Of a stretch of 46,047 nucleotides of DNA, positions 9,601-20,150 are shown in pieces (positions within the stretch are counted from its first letter, which is position 1; each line of letters begins with the position of its first letter). Both the position numbers and the translations under genes were made by a program. The stretch is taken from assembly GCA_015680685.1 (NCBI GenBank), contig MNCI01025228.1:317753-363799 (forward strand), read 5' to 3'. This stretch comes from Gnetum montanum. Its lineage: Eukaryota > Streptophyta > Gnetopsida > Gnetales > Gnetaceae. The notes below the pieces were generated by a model, which was not told the DNA's origin, made no database searches, and was given only the letters and a program-made list of their open reading frames with translations.

Positions 9601-12009
9601 GGAAGGGACCATAAATTGTTCAAGCAACATATCCATCAAGTGTCTTACACATATATCACCCATCCTATCCACAAAAGCTCATTCTTGTTAACATGCAACA
9701 AGTCAAATTCTACCATGAACATCCCAAGGAATCTACCTAATCTATCACAGAGTCTTCCTACTTCTCTCTTTTGTGTGATTGATCCTAATGATAGTCATGA
9801 GGGTGTCCATATGGACATGTATGTACTTTGTTGCATTTTTCAGTTTCTTTTCACTTTTTCACATTTCTTAATATGGTTTTCCATTCTTTTATACCTTTCA
9901 ATTTCTTAACAATTTTTTAGTTCTTTGACATTTCTAATTCTTTGATGATTTTTCATTCTTACTATTTTTTAAAAATTTTCATATCTTGTTTCCATTTTAC
10001 TTGTACATATTTTTGTTCAATCATTAATAAAAAACCACGAATAAGGAAAGATGTAGTCTCAAATAAGATGAAGATTTCTCTATGTTATTAAGTCATAAGG
10101 AATTAATTGTTTGTACAGTGAGACCATAACATCCATCCATTCATTCCAATAATAAGAGATTCTTACCATGGCCATAATGATATTCTTTCTCATCATAAAA
10201 CTAAGAATAAACTTCTAATCATTATGCCTAGACAAAAAAGTGAAGAACCAAGTGGGAATGTGAAGGGTGTGACATTAAGGGGATTTGTGGAATCTCTTAG
10301 ACCACTACTGTATGTTCTATCATGTTGCCAAGGTTGTAATTATGTCTTGTAAATCTAATGCAAAATGGAAGTAAGAGTACAATAAATTTTGCCTTAGCAT
10401 GTCATTAGAAAGACATGTTACCCATGCCTAAAGGTAGTCCTCTAGTAAGGATGACATAGATCAAAATAAAACTCATGCATAGAATAAATGTTTGGGGGTC
10501 CCATTGGAAAGACATGTTACCCATGCCTAAAGGTAGGTGACTTCCCAAGAATTTCAAAAAAAATATAATAAAGTGCAATAAATAAACTTTTCCCTTGGAA
10601 AAAAAGTTAAGTGATGATACTCCTTGCAACTGTGATAGTCTTATGGTTGTGAATCTAAGAGGTAAAAGTAAAGCAATATCACTAGATAGTGGTCTGGACT
10701 TGGTTTAGAGATTGGATAGAAAGACTAATGATTTCTTTAACCACCAAATAAAACACAAGAATTCATTATGCCTATGGTAAGACACCTCAAGTCTCAATTT
10801 CAGCAATCCTTTCTATAATCCATTTCACCTCATTGTACAATTAATTATACCTTATGGTTTTGTATAATATAGTGTAATTTTTCCAACCTGGTACTACAAA
10901 CATGTGTGTTTTTCTAGAAAATTATGCATTACATTCAACTCCTTGAGTGCCTATGTACACTTTGAGGCATGGTTATACAAGGGCACTAAGGGTTGGATCT
11001 TGCTTTGGGGAGGATCCACTTGCATAATTGTTGTATTTCATACTTCACGAGAAACACCACATCATCTTGAGCATTCTAGGAAGAATTAATGTTAATAAAT
11101 ACTTCCATGAACATCCACTAAATTTGTTTATATGTCAAAAAATTCATTCCCTTCTCATCCATATTATACATATTTAATAAACTTTTGTAGCCCAGGATTC
11201 CTTAATCATCAACTTTCAATGCTTATTTTTCACAACTTGAGCATCCTATTTACTCCAAAACCCTCTAGGCATGCTTTATATCTTCTAGACAGTTAATCTA
11301 ACTCACTTTTTTTCATAAAAATCCCAATAAAAATTTGAAAAATTCAATGGTGATATCATAGCTATGATATTAGATGGCCTACAATATTGTATGTACGATA
11401 TATGATCTACAATATCACACATACAATTTAGTATATATAGCACAAAGGAGTTAGTAAAAAAATTTCAGTTCTCAATTTCCATAGGAAGAGAGTTTTTGCC
11501 AACTTTTCTTTCCAACAAAGAGTTATGACACCCTAACTTCTAATGCTTATAACTTGATCCTCGTAGCTCTAATTTCAAAACTTCTTTAACCTTGTTGATC
11601 ACAGAGCTTTCAACTTAATGGTTGGGGGGGGGGGAAGACGAGGGCTACTTTATGTGATATCATTAAAATTTGAGCTAGAAAATTATCATGCTTGGAAGAT
11701 ATCTTAAAGGGTAAGTATAAAGGAATAATAAGGATTTAAAATTTTTAGTCAAACCAAGGCCAAAAACACTTAAACAATCCTCTTTATGTATGACACCAAC
11801 TATTTTGGACCATAAATAACCACAAAATTGATAATTGTGAAGGTTTAAAAGGGAAATAACACCTAAGGGGGTTCCTTTTTGAAACATTTTCTAACTTTGC
11901 AATCATAATAAGCTAAGAACTTGGTCTAACTAATGGTACAAGTAAGGAAAGGAGTTATCAAGAATTGGTGTAGACATTTCAATAGTTTTCAAACCCTTGA
12001 TGATTGTAG
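9601..12009 (+). other. 3' non-coding module of element 1
   Basis: No protein is expected here. In order it holds an integrase tail, a T-rich tract at about 9826-10015, the landmark AAGGGTGTGAC at 10263-10273, two 35-bp direct repeats (10403-10437 and 10502-10536), and the block GGGGAGGATCCACT at 11007-11020 inside a longer conserved segment starting about 10967. A run of 11 G lies at 11624-11634. The same landmarks occur in the same order and spacing in element 3, and the first and last also in element 2. Short open frames on both strands are shadows. Confidence 0.6.
10403..10536 (+). repeat. Two 35-bp direct repeats spaced 99 bp (element 1)
   Basis: Copies at 10403-10437 and 10502-10536 share CATTRGAAAGACATGTTACC followed by CATGCCTAAAGGTAG and differ at a single base. 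The same pair with the same 99-bp offset is in element 3 (28818 and 28917), so the duplication is ancestral to both. Function unknown. Confidence 0.8.
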
Positions 12010-14700
12010 ATGTCTTTGAAAAGAGGAGAAATAGAAGGAGCCTCATAGCTAGCAAGAAAAAGACTGAGAGATGATGGAAGAGGCCAAACAGGAAAAAAAA
12101 CCCCACAAGAAAAGCAAGCAGAGTAGAAGGCATAGTCATTCAACATCCATTAACAAAACCCTATCATAGAGAAATCTACCAGAGCATAGGTAGAAGTTCC
12201 ATAGGTGCCAGAATAAGAACAGTAACTCACGTTTTCACTTGAATGCCTTTAGGCTATTCAGTAGAAATCCATCATGTCTACCTTGAATGTGAAACTCAAC
12301 CTTGATTCATTCATGAAGTTTGCTATAGATACTATTAAGATCCAACTCTAGTAATCTTCCTTGTGGCCCACTTTGATAACAAGTGAAGAGTGGTACTTAG
12401 GAGAAACACTTCAATTTTGGAAAAAAAAATAAGTGGATGCTACAGTGAAGATTGAGGTAGTCTCAATGTCTTACTTAGTTAAGGTGATTACTAAAGGACT
12501 CAATATGTCGAATGAAGGAGCAAAGGTGGTACAACCTTCACTAGATTTGACATAGATGCAAAAAATTATGGTTGCAATGGGCGTACGATAAAGAGAATAA
12601 AGATTATAGGGAGCTAATTGCAGAAGAAGAAATCTATTTCAAAATTTTTACTTATCACTTGTTTTACACCAAAATATTGAACAAAATTTCAACATATGTA
12701 GCCATAGGAAGTGGGATCTTTGTGGGAAAATTTAATACAAACATTGCATACCTCTACTTCCTAGAGGTCCAATGGTAGTTTGAGGAGGTAGGAAAGTTGA
12801 TACTTCCATGTCCTTGCCCTATTAGGAAGCTATGCAAATGAGTTGGCATTTAAGGGTACATCGATGATGTCCTTAGGAAGGCACAGAATGCTTCCTATGC
12901 TAAAATGCTCAAGCGAGTGCCTCCAAGGAAGGATCAAGTAGAAAAATAAATAGGCACTAAGGAAGTCACTAAAACTACTAAGCAACTACATCAAGAAAGA
13001 CCTAGTGAATAGCAATAGTAGCAGCAAGTTCCAACGCTACCATCGTAAGATTATAGGCCTTCAATGAGTCATTTGTAGCAAATTGTAGAGACTATCAATT
13101 GGGGAACACGTGATGAAGCCAAATTATATAAAGTAATTGATGACGCAGTTACGCCAACCATCTTAATAGATCTTGCTAGTGGTCAAATTTCATTATAGTC
13201 AAGACGAGGAGGAGAATGGTCAAACAAATTTCCAGGAATGTTACATCGTTCTAAGTGGTGCTTGAAAATAGAGAAGGAGTCACAATTGTGATTAAGTAAC
13301 ACTAGGATGTAGCGAGAGCTATAGAAGTGGTCACTAATCACATAAAAAAATCATTCAATGTTCCTATTGTGCCACCAATAGATCTTTTTGGAGCCAAAGA
13401 TACTCAAATATTAGCTAGTACCTCAATGACTCCTACAAATCATGAAGAAGTGCTTGATCAATTGCTATAGATAGGACATGTGATGACAAATCTTTTTGAC
13501 ATCCGAAATGATGTTACTATAGTTTAGTTAGAATTAATATCCATCAAAGGAAGGTTGGCCATGGTAGAAACTAGGGTGAAGCATGTATCAAATAAATTTT
13601 ATAGATTGTAAGAGGAACTCGAGACCTTGAGGATAGAAAGAAGAATTTCCACTTAGTGTATTATGGTTGACCAACTAGACCAATTTAGAATTGAACACAT
13701 CAATCCTTATCAACATCAACAAGTAGATGGAGAGAGAGAAAGAGAAGGTAGTGTGGGATGCCTTAGTAGCAAAAGCATAGACATATCTACATGCTATGGC
13801 ACTCACCATCCTACAAGAAGAGAACAAATAGTTGGCTACAGATAATACTCGATTGACCAACATGGAGAAATAGAAAAATGTTCTTGATGAAACATCCAAC
13901 AATTAAGAGAATAAGTAGTGAGGATTAACCAAGATATGAGTTGTCAAACACGAGAGAATAAAGGAGGTATGTGCAATAAGACAAAAATTTACAATTGAAA
14001 TAAGTGCATGGAAAAACGAAGCAAAAAGACATGAAAGGCTAAAGGAACACTTTTGCAATTAAGTAGGCATGTACAAAAAGATCAATAAAAAAGATATCTA
14101 AATGGCTAAGGCCTAGATCAACTCCATATCTACACAGAATCTAGATTGGTAGCCTATCCTAGATAGCATGCCTCATGTGCACCAAGTGGATATCAAGAAC
14201 AAAGACCTACAAATTGAGGACATAATAGAACACATCGGGTTAGCAAACCTATGATATGCTAACTTAGCCATGTTAATAGTAGGTAGACATAGAAATGACT
14301 TGGAGAAACAAGTAGCGGTTGTCTATGCTCTATATAAAAAAACATTTGCCGACCAAAAGATGCTTTGCAAAAATTGCATATGGCAAATTCAACATTTGAA
14401 GTAGTAAAGGCTCACTACTAGGATCAAAAGGATGTTGTAGCCAACCTAGCCAAAAGATGTCAGATTATCAAGAGTTGTACAAAATGACCAATGCATTTGA
14501 AGAAGAAAGAAGGTAGTTTGTGACATGGTATGTAAAAGAAAATCAAATGTTCCTACAATTGCCATGTCCATGGGATGTACAAGGTCCATCACACATCATC
14601 CAATCAACATAGATGGTACATGACCCTAGAATAGAGGAAGAGAAGCTTTAGGAATTGATTAATAGATATAAATTTTAGAAGCCTAATTGCAAGTGAAAGT
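12010..14700 (+). pseudogene. Env-position open frame of element 1 (unknown protein)
   Basis: A long decayed reading frame between integrase and the 3' LTR, where Athila-type elements often carry an env-like gene. The ATG at 12010 follows directly on TTGTAG, which corresponds to TTGCAG before the matching ATG in element 3 and looks like a splice acceptor. The N terminus is basic (MSLKRGE, ARKRLRDDGRGQ). The middle has YFKIFTYHLF and a TYVAIGSGI segment, and helical, charged, probably coiled-coil stretches follow at about 13550-13660 and 13810-13910. About 900 codons with many stops. The frame and many residues are conserved with 30357-32490, so it was once protein-coding. I see no clear signal peptide or fusion peptide, so an envelope function is only positional inference. 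Confidence 0.6.
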
Positions 14701-14941
14701 AACTAATGGAAGAGTCACCACCACCAGGTATCACTTAGGCTACAATGAGCTTCATCAGTTTTATTCTATTTTATTTTTTATCATAAAATTGTGGTTAAAT
14801 TTTGTAAAAAACCACTGCAACATTCAGTGTCTTGTATATAGTAAGTTAGTCCTAAATAGTTGAATCTACCTTCCAATTTTGTAAGGGACTCTATCCTCAT
14901 TTTTTAACTCAATGATGAGTTTCCAGTCATTCGTGTAGGTA
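14701..14941 (+). other. 3' end of element 1 interior, with decayed polypurine tract
   Basis: Non-coding. The bases just before the 3' LTR, AGTCATTCGTGTAGGTA (about 14925-14941), match AGTCATGGGGGTA in element 2 and mark the decayed polypurine tract where plus-strand synthesis would start. Confidence 0.55.
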
Positions 14942-15795
14942 TGATAAAGTTAGTGTTTGATGAGTAATGATATCATGGATATGATATCATAGCATATACG
15001 ACATCATTGTTGATACGATATCTTGGAATGTGTGCAACCCTATAAATAAGACACTTGGGTGCATAATTAAGATAAATTTTTAGTCCATAGTAAATAGACT
15101 TTGTCAGTTTGTTTTTATATTTTAGTGATAGATGTGTATGCTTGCAATGTGGTGTTAAATAGTGAATAGTATCCTTATTCAAATGAATTGTACTTGGATG
15201 TAATTTGTGCTTGGTAATACTGATCAAGCTATTTTGCATCATTGTAGCATCATTTAGTTTACTTTATATTACTTAGAATAATTTTCCATGTTTTCTTAGT
15301 GAGCACTTTACCTTTCCAAGTACTTACTTTATATGCGCATTTCATACATCAACATGGATATGACTAGTTTTGAGTGTTAACTATGGTTGTATGGTAAACC
15401 TACTGGTGGTGTTGTTTAATTTGCTTAGTGATATCACCACTTGGTAACCTAGTGGCAACTGCATAAGTCCAAGACATGATTAGAGGACTAGGAATGAATA
15501 CCTAATACTTAGGATAGAATAGGCTTACTTACTTTTTCTTACTTAGACTTACAAATTACTTTCATTTCATCATGTTTGCTAGGAGTAATAATGGCCAAAC
15601 AACATCAATTTTCATATACCTCATAGTGAGGTATACCATACACATAGACTTCACTAGTTCTATGTGGGAAGACAAAGGTCTCGAACTTAAATTAATTGCT
15701 AGCATATTAACATTGCCTCATCTATGGATTACAATCAGGTCATGCATGGACACTTGTGACTTGTATGGTTGGGTTTTGAATTGCTCCACTAATCA
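14942..15795 (+). repeat. 3' LTR of element 1
   Basis: 854 bp, starting TGATAAAG and ending CTAATCA. It aligns with 2558-3441, with a TATA box TATAAATA at 15041-15048. By eye the two LTRs differ at somewhat more than one base in ten, so the insertion is old. Confidence 0.85.
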
Positions 15796-15814
15796 CACCT
15801 CTAAGCATAGAAGG

Positions 15815-16646
15815 TGATGGGATGCGATATTGCATGGGCCACGATATCACGGCCATCATGATATCGCATCCCTCGCGATATCGTGTCTTCCCCTACGATA
15901 TCGCGTACATGATATCACAGTGCACCATCATATCTATAAATAAGAGGTGGCTCTCCCTTGTTTCCCATTCTAGGCCTAGACCGTAGTGAAACTCTGGTTG
16001 TTTTTTCCACTCTAGAGAAAGATTAATTTCCATGTGCCCACAGTAGGAACTCCAGAGTGAACAGATCTTTATTCGAGCAGACATTGTACCTGAACACAAG
16101 TTTGTGTACGGAAATAAAGATGAAACCTTGCAGTGCATGGAATAGGCTAATTAGGATTTTATTTATTGTTATTTATTATTCATTATTTACATGCTTTATT
16201 AGTTATTAAACCTTTCTCAACCCTTCTCTCCTAGTTAAGTGCCTCAGTATGACCACTTCGAGCATGTGCATTGCGCTTGGTGATCCCAGCAACGATTAGC
16301 ATTTGGTAACCAAGGTTGCATCGGTTCAGGGTGTGAACAATAAGTGGGAACGGATGCTGGATAGGTTAATTTGGACTTAGTTAGTTAGTTAGAGTTAGTA
16401 ATTAGTCTCTTCACCCTTCAATTCAATAGCATAGGAAATAAATCATAAAATACATAAAAATCATATACCTCGGACATACTTAATCATACACCATGACAAC
16501 TACAAGTAAGTCTGGGAAGACAACGAATGATTAACCCTAAGTGTTCGATGAGGTGTGTAGGCACTTAGTTTGTGAAGTTCAACCAGATTGTGCATGCTAT
16601 GCTTGTATTCGTATGCTTGAGTGTAGGGGTACGTCGCCGCTCATCA
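15815..16646 (+). repeat. 5' LTR of element 2
   Basis: 832 bp, TGATGGGA to CGCTCATCA. U3 carries five GATATC palindromes within 75 bases (15843, 15860, 15877, 15897, 15911), followed by TATAAATA at 15935-15942 and AATAAA at 16113-16118. The 3' LTR has a longer U3 start because its GATATC block is expanded. Confidence 0.9.
15843..15916. promoter_or_regulatory. Cluster of GATATC palindromes in U3
   Basis: Five GATATC hexamers, several as CGATATCG, GCGATATCGC or TGATATCA, stand 17-20 bases apart just upstream of the TATA box. This density is far above chance and the spacing is near-regular. The 3' LTR keeps six (22147, 22164, 22178, 22195, 22226, 22260). A binding-site array is a plausible reading but not shown. 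Confidence 0.5.
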
Positions 16647-16647
16647 T

Positions 16648-16665
16648 TGGCACCGTTGCCGGGGA
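16648..16665 (+). promoter_or_regulatory. Primer-binding site of element 2 (tRNA-Asp)
   Basis: TGGCACCGTTGCCGGGGA starts one base past the LTR. It matches the complement of the 3' end of plant tRNA-Asp including CCA, apart from a C-to-T type change on the opposite strand and the last bases. Confidence 0.85.
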
Positions 16666-16789
16666 CTAAGTGTTTGTGTGCTAAGTAGAACATAGAAGAT
16701 CACTCACATAGTTGGGAGCTTAAACAAAGCTTAGGGTTAATTAGAAGAAAAATTTATAGAAAGGTTAAATTGCACACCGATAAATAACA

Positions 16790-18799
16790 ATGTATTCTTC
16801 TTCTAACAAAAGAAATACACCACCTAGGGATAATACTAGAAACAGTCAGCAATCAAAAACACATAACCGAAATCTACCAACTCCTCAACAATATTGAGTG
16901 GTATATACTCATCCTGATGAGTATATACGAAACTTTACCTTTATCCTCCATCAAGATGAATAGCTGCGATGAAGAGACTTGCAAGGTAACATAGTATTAC
17001 CCCCAGATCGGGCAGTCCCTAACATGCTTCTTCATGCTCTTGCACAAATAGGCATGATAGAATTCTATGCTGAATATATTGTAGGAGATTATGACATAAG
17101 GGATTACCATCCCACAGTAGTGCAACGTCTAAGGGAGTCATGGCAAGAGAGCCATCACACACTGTTGAAGGAAAAAGGGATCCTGCATGTCCTAAGTGAA
17201 ATCAGAGATGATGAACCCATTATAACGAGTTCTCCATCCAATGATGTTCCCCCTCCTAATGATGGTGAGGAGGTGGGGTGTTAGAACCTACGCTCCATGA
17301 TACACAACCCTGGTTCTGATCCCCATGAATGCCAACATTCACTAAGGGAACAACAATACATAACAAGGATGGGCACTTAGATCGTCATCACGATCGGGGT
17401 CGTAGTAGTAGAAGAGAAGGTAGAAGACATTGTCATGGCGATGGTTCTCCTTATTCTTCTCCTTTATCACATCATTCACCCTCTACTTCCACATCTAGGC
17501 TTAGCCATCAAGAGCATACTGGTGAGGATAGAGGTAGGCAAAATGAGAGACCTCGACGAGGATGTCGAGAAAGAGGACAAGGGCATGAACGAAGGGAAAG
17601 TAGGGAGCAACATAGACACCATAGACATCATGAAAGAGATGATCATGATGAGCCCCTACTTGCAACCAGAAGTATGCTCGATATAATGGAGGTAGTGAGA
17701 ATACCAACAAGGCATCAAAGCGATAGTCAGATCAAGCGCTTAGACATGAATAATATCCCATGCTTTGAAGGGGGATACAATGAGGATCTGCAACATCATT
17801 TACAAGAATTCCACAATGCTTGTGCCTTGAAGAACATAGATAACGAGTGGCAGAAACTTAAGTTGTTTCCTAGGACACTCATGAAGGAATCAGAGAGTTG
17901 ATACCGGTCCTTAGAGTCAGAAACCATCAGGAGGTGGAGTACAATGTTAGAACTCTTCAAAGATAAGTATCAAATGTACTCTAGAGTGTCTAACTTGCAT
18001 AAGAAGATCCAAGGATGGAGGCAAGGTACTCATGAATCCTTGGATGCTGCCATGGACCGATACTATGCATTGTTACATTGTTGCTCAAGCCATGGTTACG
18101 CACAACAGGACCAACTATGCCACATCGTGAATGGGCTAAGCTATGAAACTAGGAGAACCCTTAGGACTTATGCCCAAGGGAGATTATCAGAACTTAGAGC
18201 CCATGAAATTCATCACTTGTTGGACAAAGTATCCAAAGAAGAAGGGGAGCTACAAAAAAGAAAGAGTGCGGAAGAATACAACCGCGATCCTTTCCTTCAA
18301 AATAAGGGAGTGAAATTTTGTGATGAGGAGGATGAGTCACCACTTGAAGAGTTGGTGAACAGAAAAACCTTGCCGATCCATAAGTTAACAATAGAAGTAT
18401 CAGCTAAGGTGGATCAACTATGGGATTCCTTAGACTCTAGACTTGAAACTGTCTTGAAAATCGTAGAGGAGTCTAAGGAGGAACAAAGTAGTGACAAAGA
18501 TAAGAAAAAGAGGTGAGATTCAGGCCCTACACATAACAAGGGTAAGGGAAAAATTACTATCTCCAATGAGGTTTTGGACTTAGACATAGACGATGAAGGT
18601 GGATGTGAGATCTACCAATATGACCATCTTAAGAAATGTTGTCCACTCATCTCACATCTACAAGAGTCTGGGGTGTATGCACTTAACCCGGGACTTAACC
18701 AACGACATGCACCGCAAAGGTTACCTTATCCCCAAGGTAACCCAAGGTAGTTCCACCAACCATTAACGTACTATCCAAGTGGAACTCCATCATAACCCA
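16790..18799 (+). pseudogene. gag: gag of element 2
   Basis: Capsid/nucleocapsid gene, the best preserved gag of the window. It starts at ATG 16790 (MYSSSNKRNTPPRD). An early part is open from 16979 to 17284; one frameshift lies near 17350, after which a single frame continues. Next comes an Arg/His-rich basic region (about 17380-17640), then the capsid block from about 17730 (RLDMNNIPCFEGGYNEDLQHH), open to a TGA at 17899. The frame reopens from 17944 to a TGA at 18514. The zinc knuckle follows in the same frame at 18604-18642, CEIYQYDHLKKCC, with the second Cys changed to Tyr. The frame continues into the protease, so gag and protease formed one polyprotein. About five stops and one frameshift disable it. 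Confidence 0.85.
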
Positions 18800-19119
18800 T
18801 CGGGAAACATTAGTAGTGGCAATACCCATAGTTATGGGGATGCCATCGTACAGACAACAATACCCTTATCGGAAACCATAATCCTTATGGCTATTATGTG
18901 TAGCAGCCAGTTTCTCCAAGTGACTCTATGGGTCACACAACTCTCCAATGTCACTACCAAGTTTGGGAGTACTTTAGGAGGACTCCTTCTCCTCTAGGAG
19001 GCACCCCACATACCTACCATCCTCCAACTCCATCCGCACCTCTTCCACCTGTAGTTCCCATACCTCCTGCTCCAATAATGCAAGGGAAACTCCCCACTTA
19101 ACCGCAACAATGTAACGCT
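18800..19119 (+). other. Proline-rich gag-protease linker of element 2
   Basis: Decayed coding sequence with several stops. The segment at about 18985-19098 is rich in Pro, Thr and Ser (SAPLPPVVPIPPAP), a likely flexible linker. A TAA at 19099 is the last stop before the protease frame, which is in phase with gag. Confidence 0.55.
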
Positions 19120-19881
19120 ATGAGAGCTATAAACATTCAACCTGTTGCTAGTTATGACAACCATAAAAAGAGAAGACCTTTATTTAGAACCAAAATCCTA
19201 GACAAGCTCTCACAAAAACAAGCAGTTGAGTCTATGTACGCTCCTCCAACAAACAAGACTTTGGAGCTCCCTTCCATCCAACAACAGAGCTTAATGCATA
19301 TGGTTATGTTAACGCATATCGTAACTAACTCAATCAAGATAGGCCACCTTCCCAAGAAATTCTCTGATCCTGGAAGCCCATTAATCTATCAACAAGTCAT
19401 CGGGAATGAACCACATAAGGCTCTTCTTGGCTCAGGTTCCATAGTCAACTTAGTCTCACGAGAAATTTATCAAGCTTGGAACTTGCCCCAACTTAAGAAG
19501 AGTAACATTCAACTAGAGTTGGCTAACCAGTCCATCACCATTCCCTTGGGATTGGTGGAGGACATCATTACCACTATGTGTGGATGGTCATACCCAACTG
19601 ACTTCATAGTGATAGAAGTCAACAGTGACAATGGGGGCCTCCCAATTATAATGGGAAGGCCATGGATAAGTACAATAGATGCGTACCTAGGGATTCACAA
19701 TCTTTCCTTGGAGATATCTAAGATAAACATTTATGGAAAGATCGAGAAGAAGAAAGTTCCATGCATCACATACAGTGACTTAGAGGGTGATGAAATGGAA
19801 GAATGTTTAGCATCTTTTGCATGTAATTGGTGTGCCCAAGAAGCACAAATTCAAAGATTCCTGTATGTAGCAACTACATAA
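19120..19881 (+). pseudogene. Aspartic protease of element 2
   Basis: Retropepsin-type protease, 253 codons open. The first 80 residues are linker, with charged and Pro-containing stretches. The protease core begins near residue 85 (DPGSPLIYQQVIGNEPHKALL). Residues 104-106 (19429-19437) are Gly-Ser-Gly where an active enzyme has Asp-Ser/Thr-Gly, so the catalytic Asp is lost although the frame is open. The later NLVSREIYQAWNLP, ITIPLGLVEDIITT and IIMGRPWIST blocks (up to residue about 190) match elements 1 and 3. It ends at a TAA that looks like a decayed CAA, since related sequence continues in frame after it. Confidence 0.85.
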
Positions 19882-20150
19882 GTAGTAGACACACCGTGGT
19901 TGACAGCTAGTTGAAAGAGCAACCCAATATGCATGGAACGAATTGAGGAAACAACTCATATTAAGAATGAAGGCATAGACACATTGGAATATGAGTGTTG
20001 CCAACTTCCACCCCTTAATCTAAGAACATCAATGGGGAGAAGTTGGGCACTTTTACGAAATTCAAATAGACGTTCATCATTTCGAATCTCTCGCTTGCAA
20101 TTCAGTCATGGGGGAGATGGCCACCTATGCTAATAATTGGAGGCCCTCAG
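19882..20150 (+). pseudogene. Post-protease tail of element 2
   Basis: The protease frame continues in phase for about 80 codons (19933-20133 is open), with Glu/Cys-containing sequence I cannot assign. The part just after the protease resembles the protease-RT linker of element 1, then similarity ends where the RT should begin. It marks the place where RT, RNase H and integrase are missing. Confidence 0.5.

Larger units (their letters stand above)
2558..15795 (+). mobile_element. Element 1: full-length Athila-like Ty3/gypsy LTR retrotransposon (decayed)
   Basis: The 13.2-kb element has LTRs at 2558-3441 and 14942-15795, a tRNA-Asp-type primer-binding site, and in order gag, protease, RT, RNase H and integrase, then 2.4 kb of non-coding sequence and an additional frame before the 3' LTR. 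This Ty3/gypsy order, the FMD-type RT motif, the tRNA-Asp primer and an extra frame between integrase and LTR all point to the Athila lineage. Flanking 5-mers are GGCCT (2553-2557) and CACCT (15796-15800), an imperfect target duplication. Both LTRs begin TGAT and end ATCA. Many stop codons make it non-functional. It interrupts the LINE. Confidence 0.85.

Noticed and set aside
10405-10629. 74-codon minus-strand frame with repeated GMGNMSF
   Set aside because: The peptide repeat merely reflects the 35-bp direct repeats. The matching region of element 3 is not open in this way.
16648-16665. A tRNA gene or fragment
   Set aside because: It is only 18 bases, complementary to the tRNA 3' end and placed one base after an LTR, so it is a primer-binding site.
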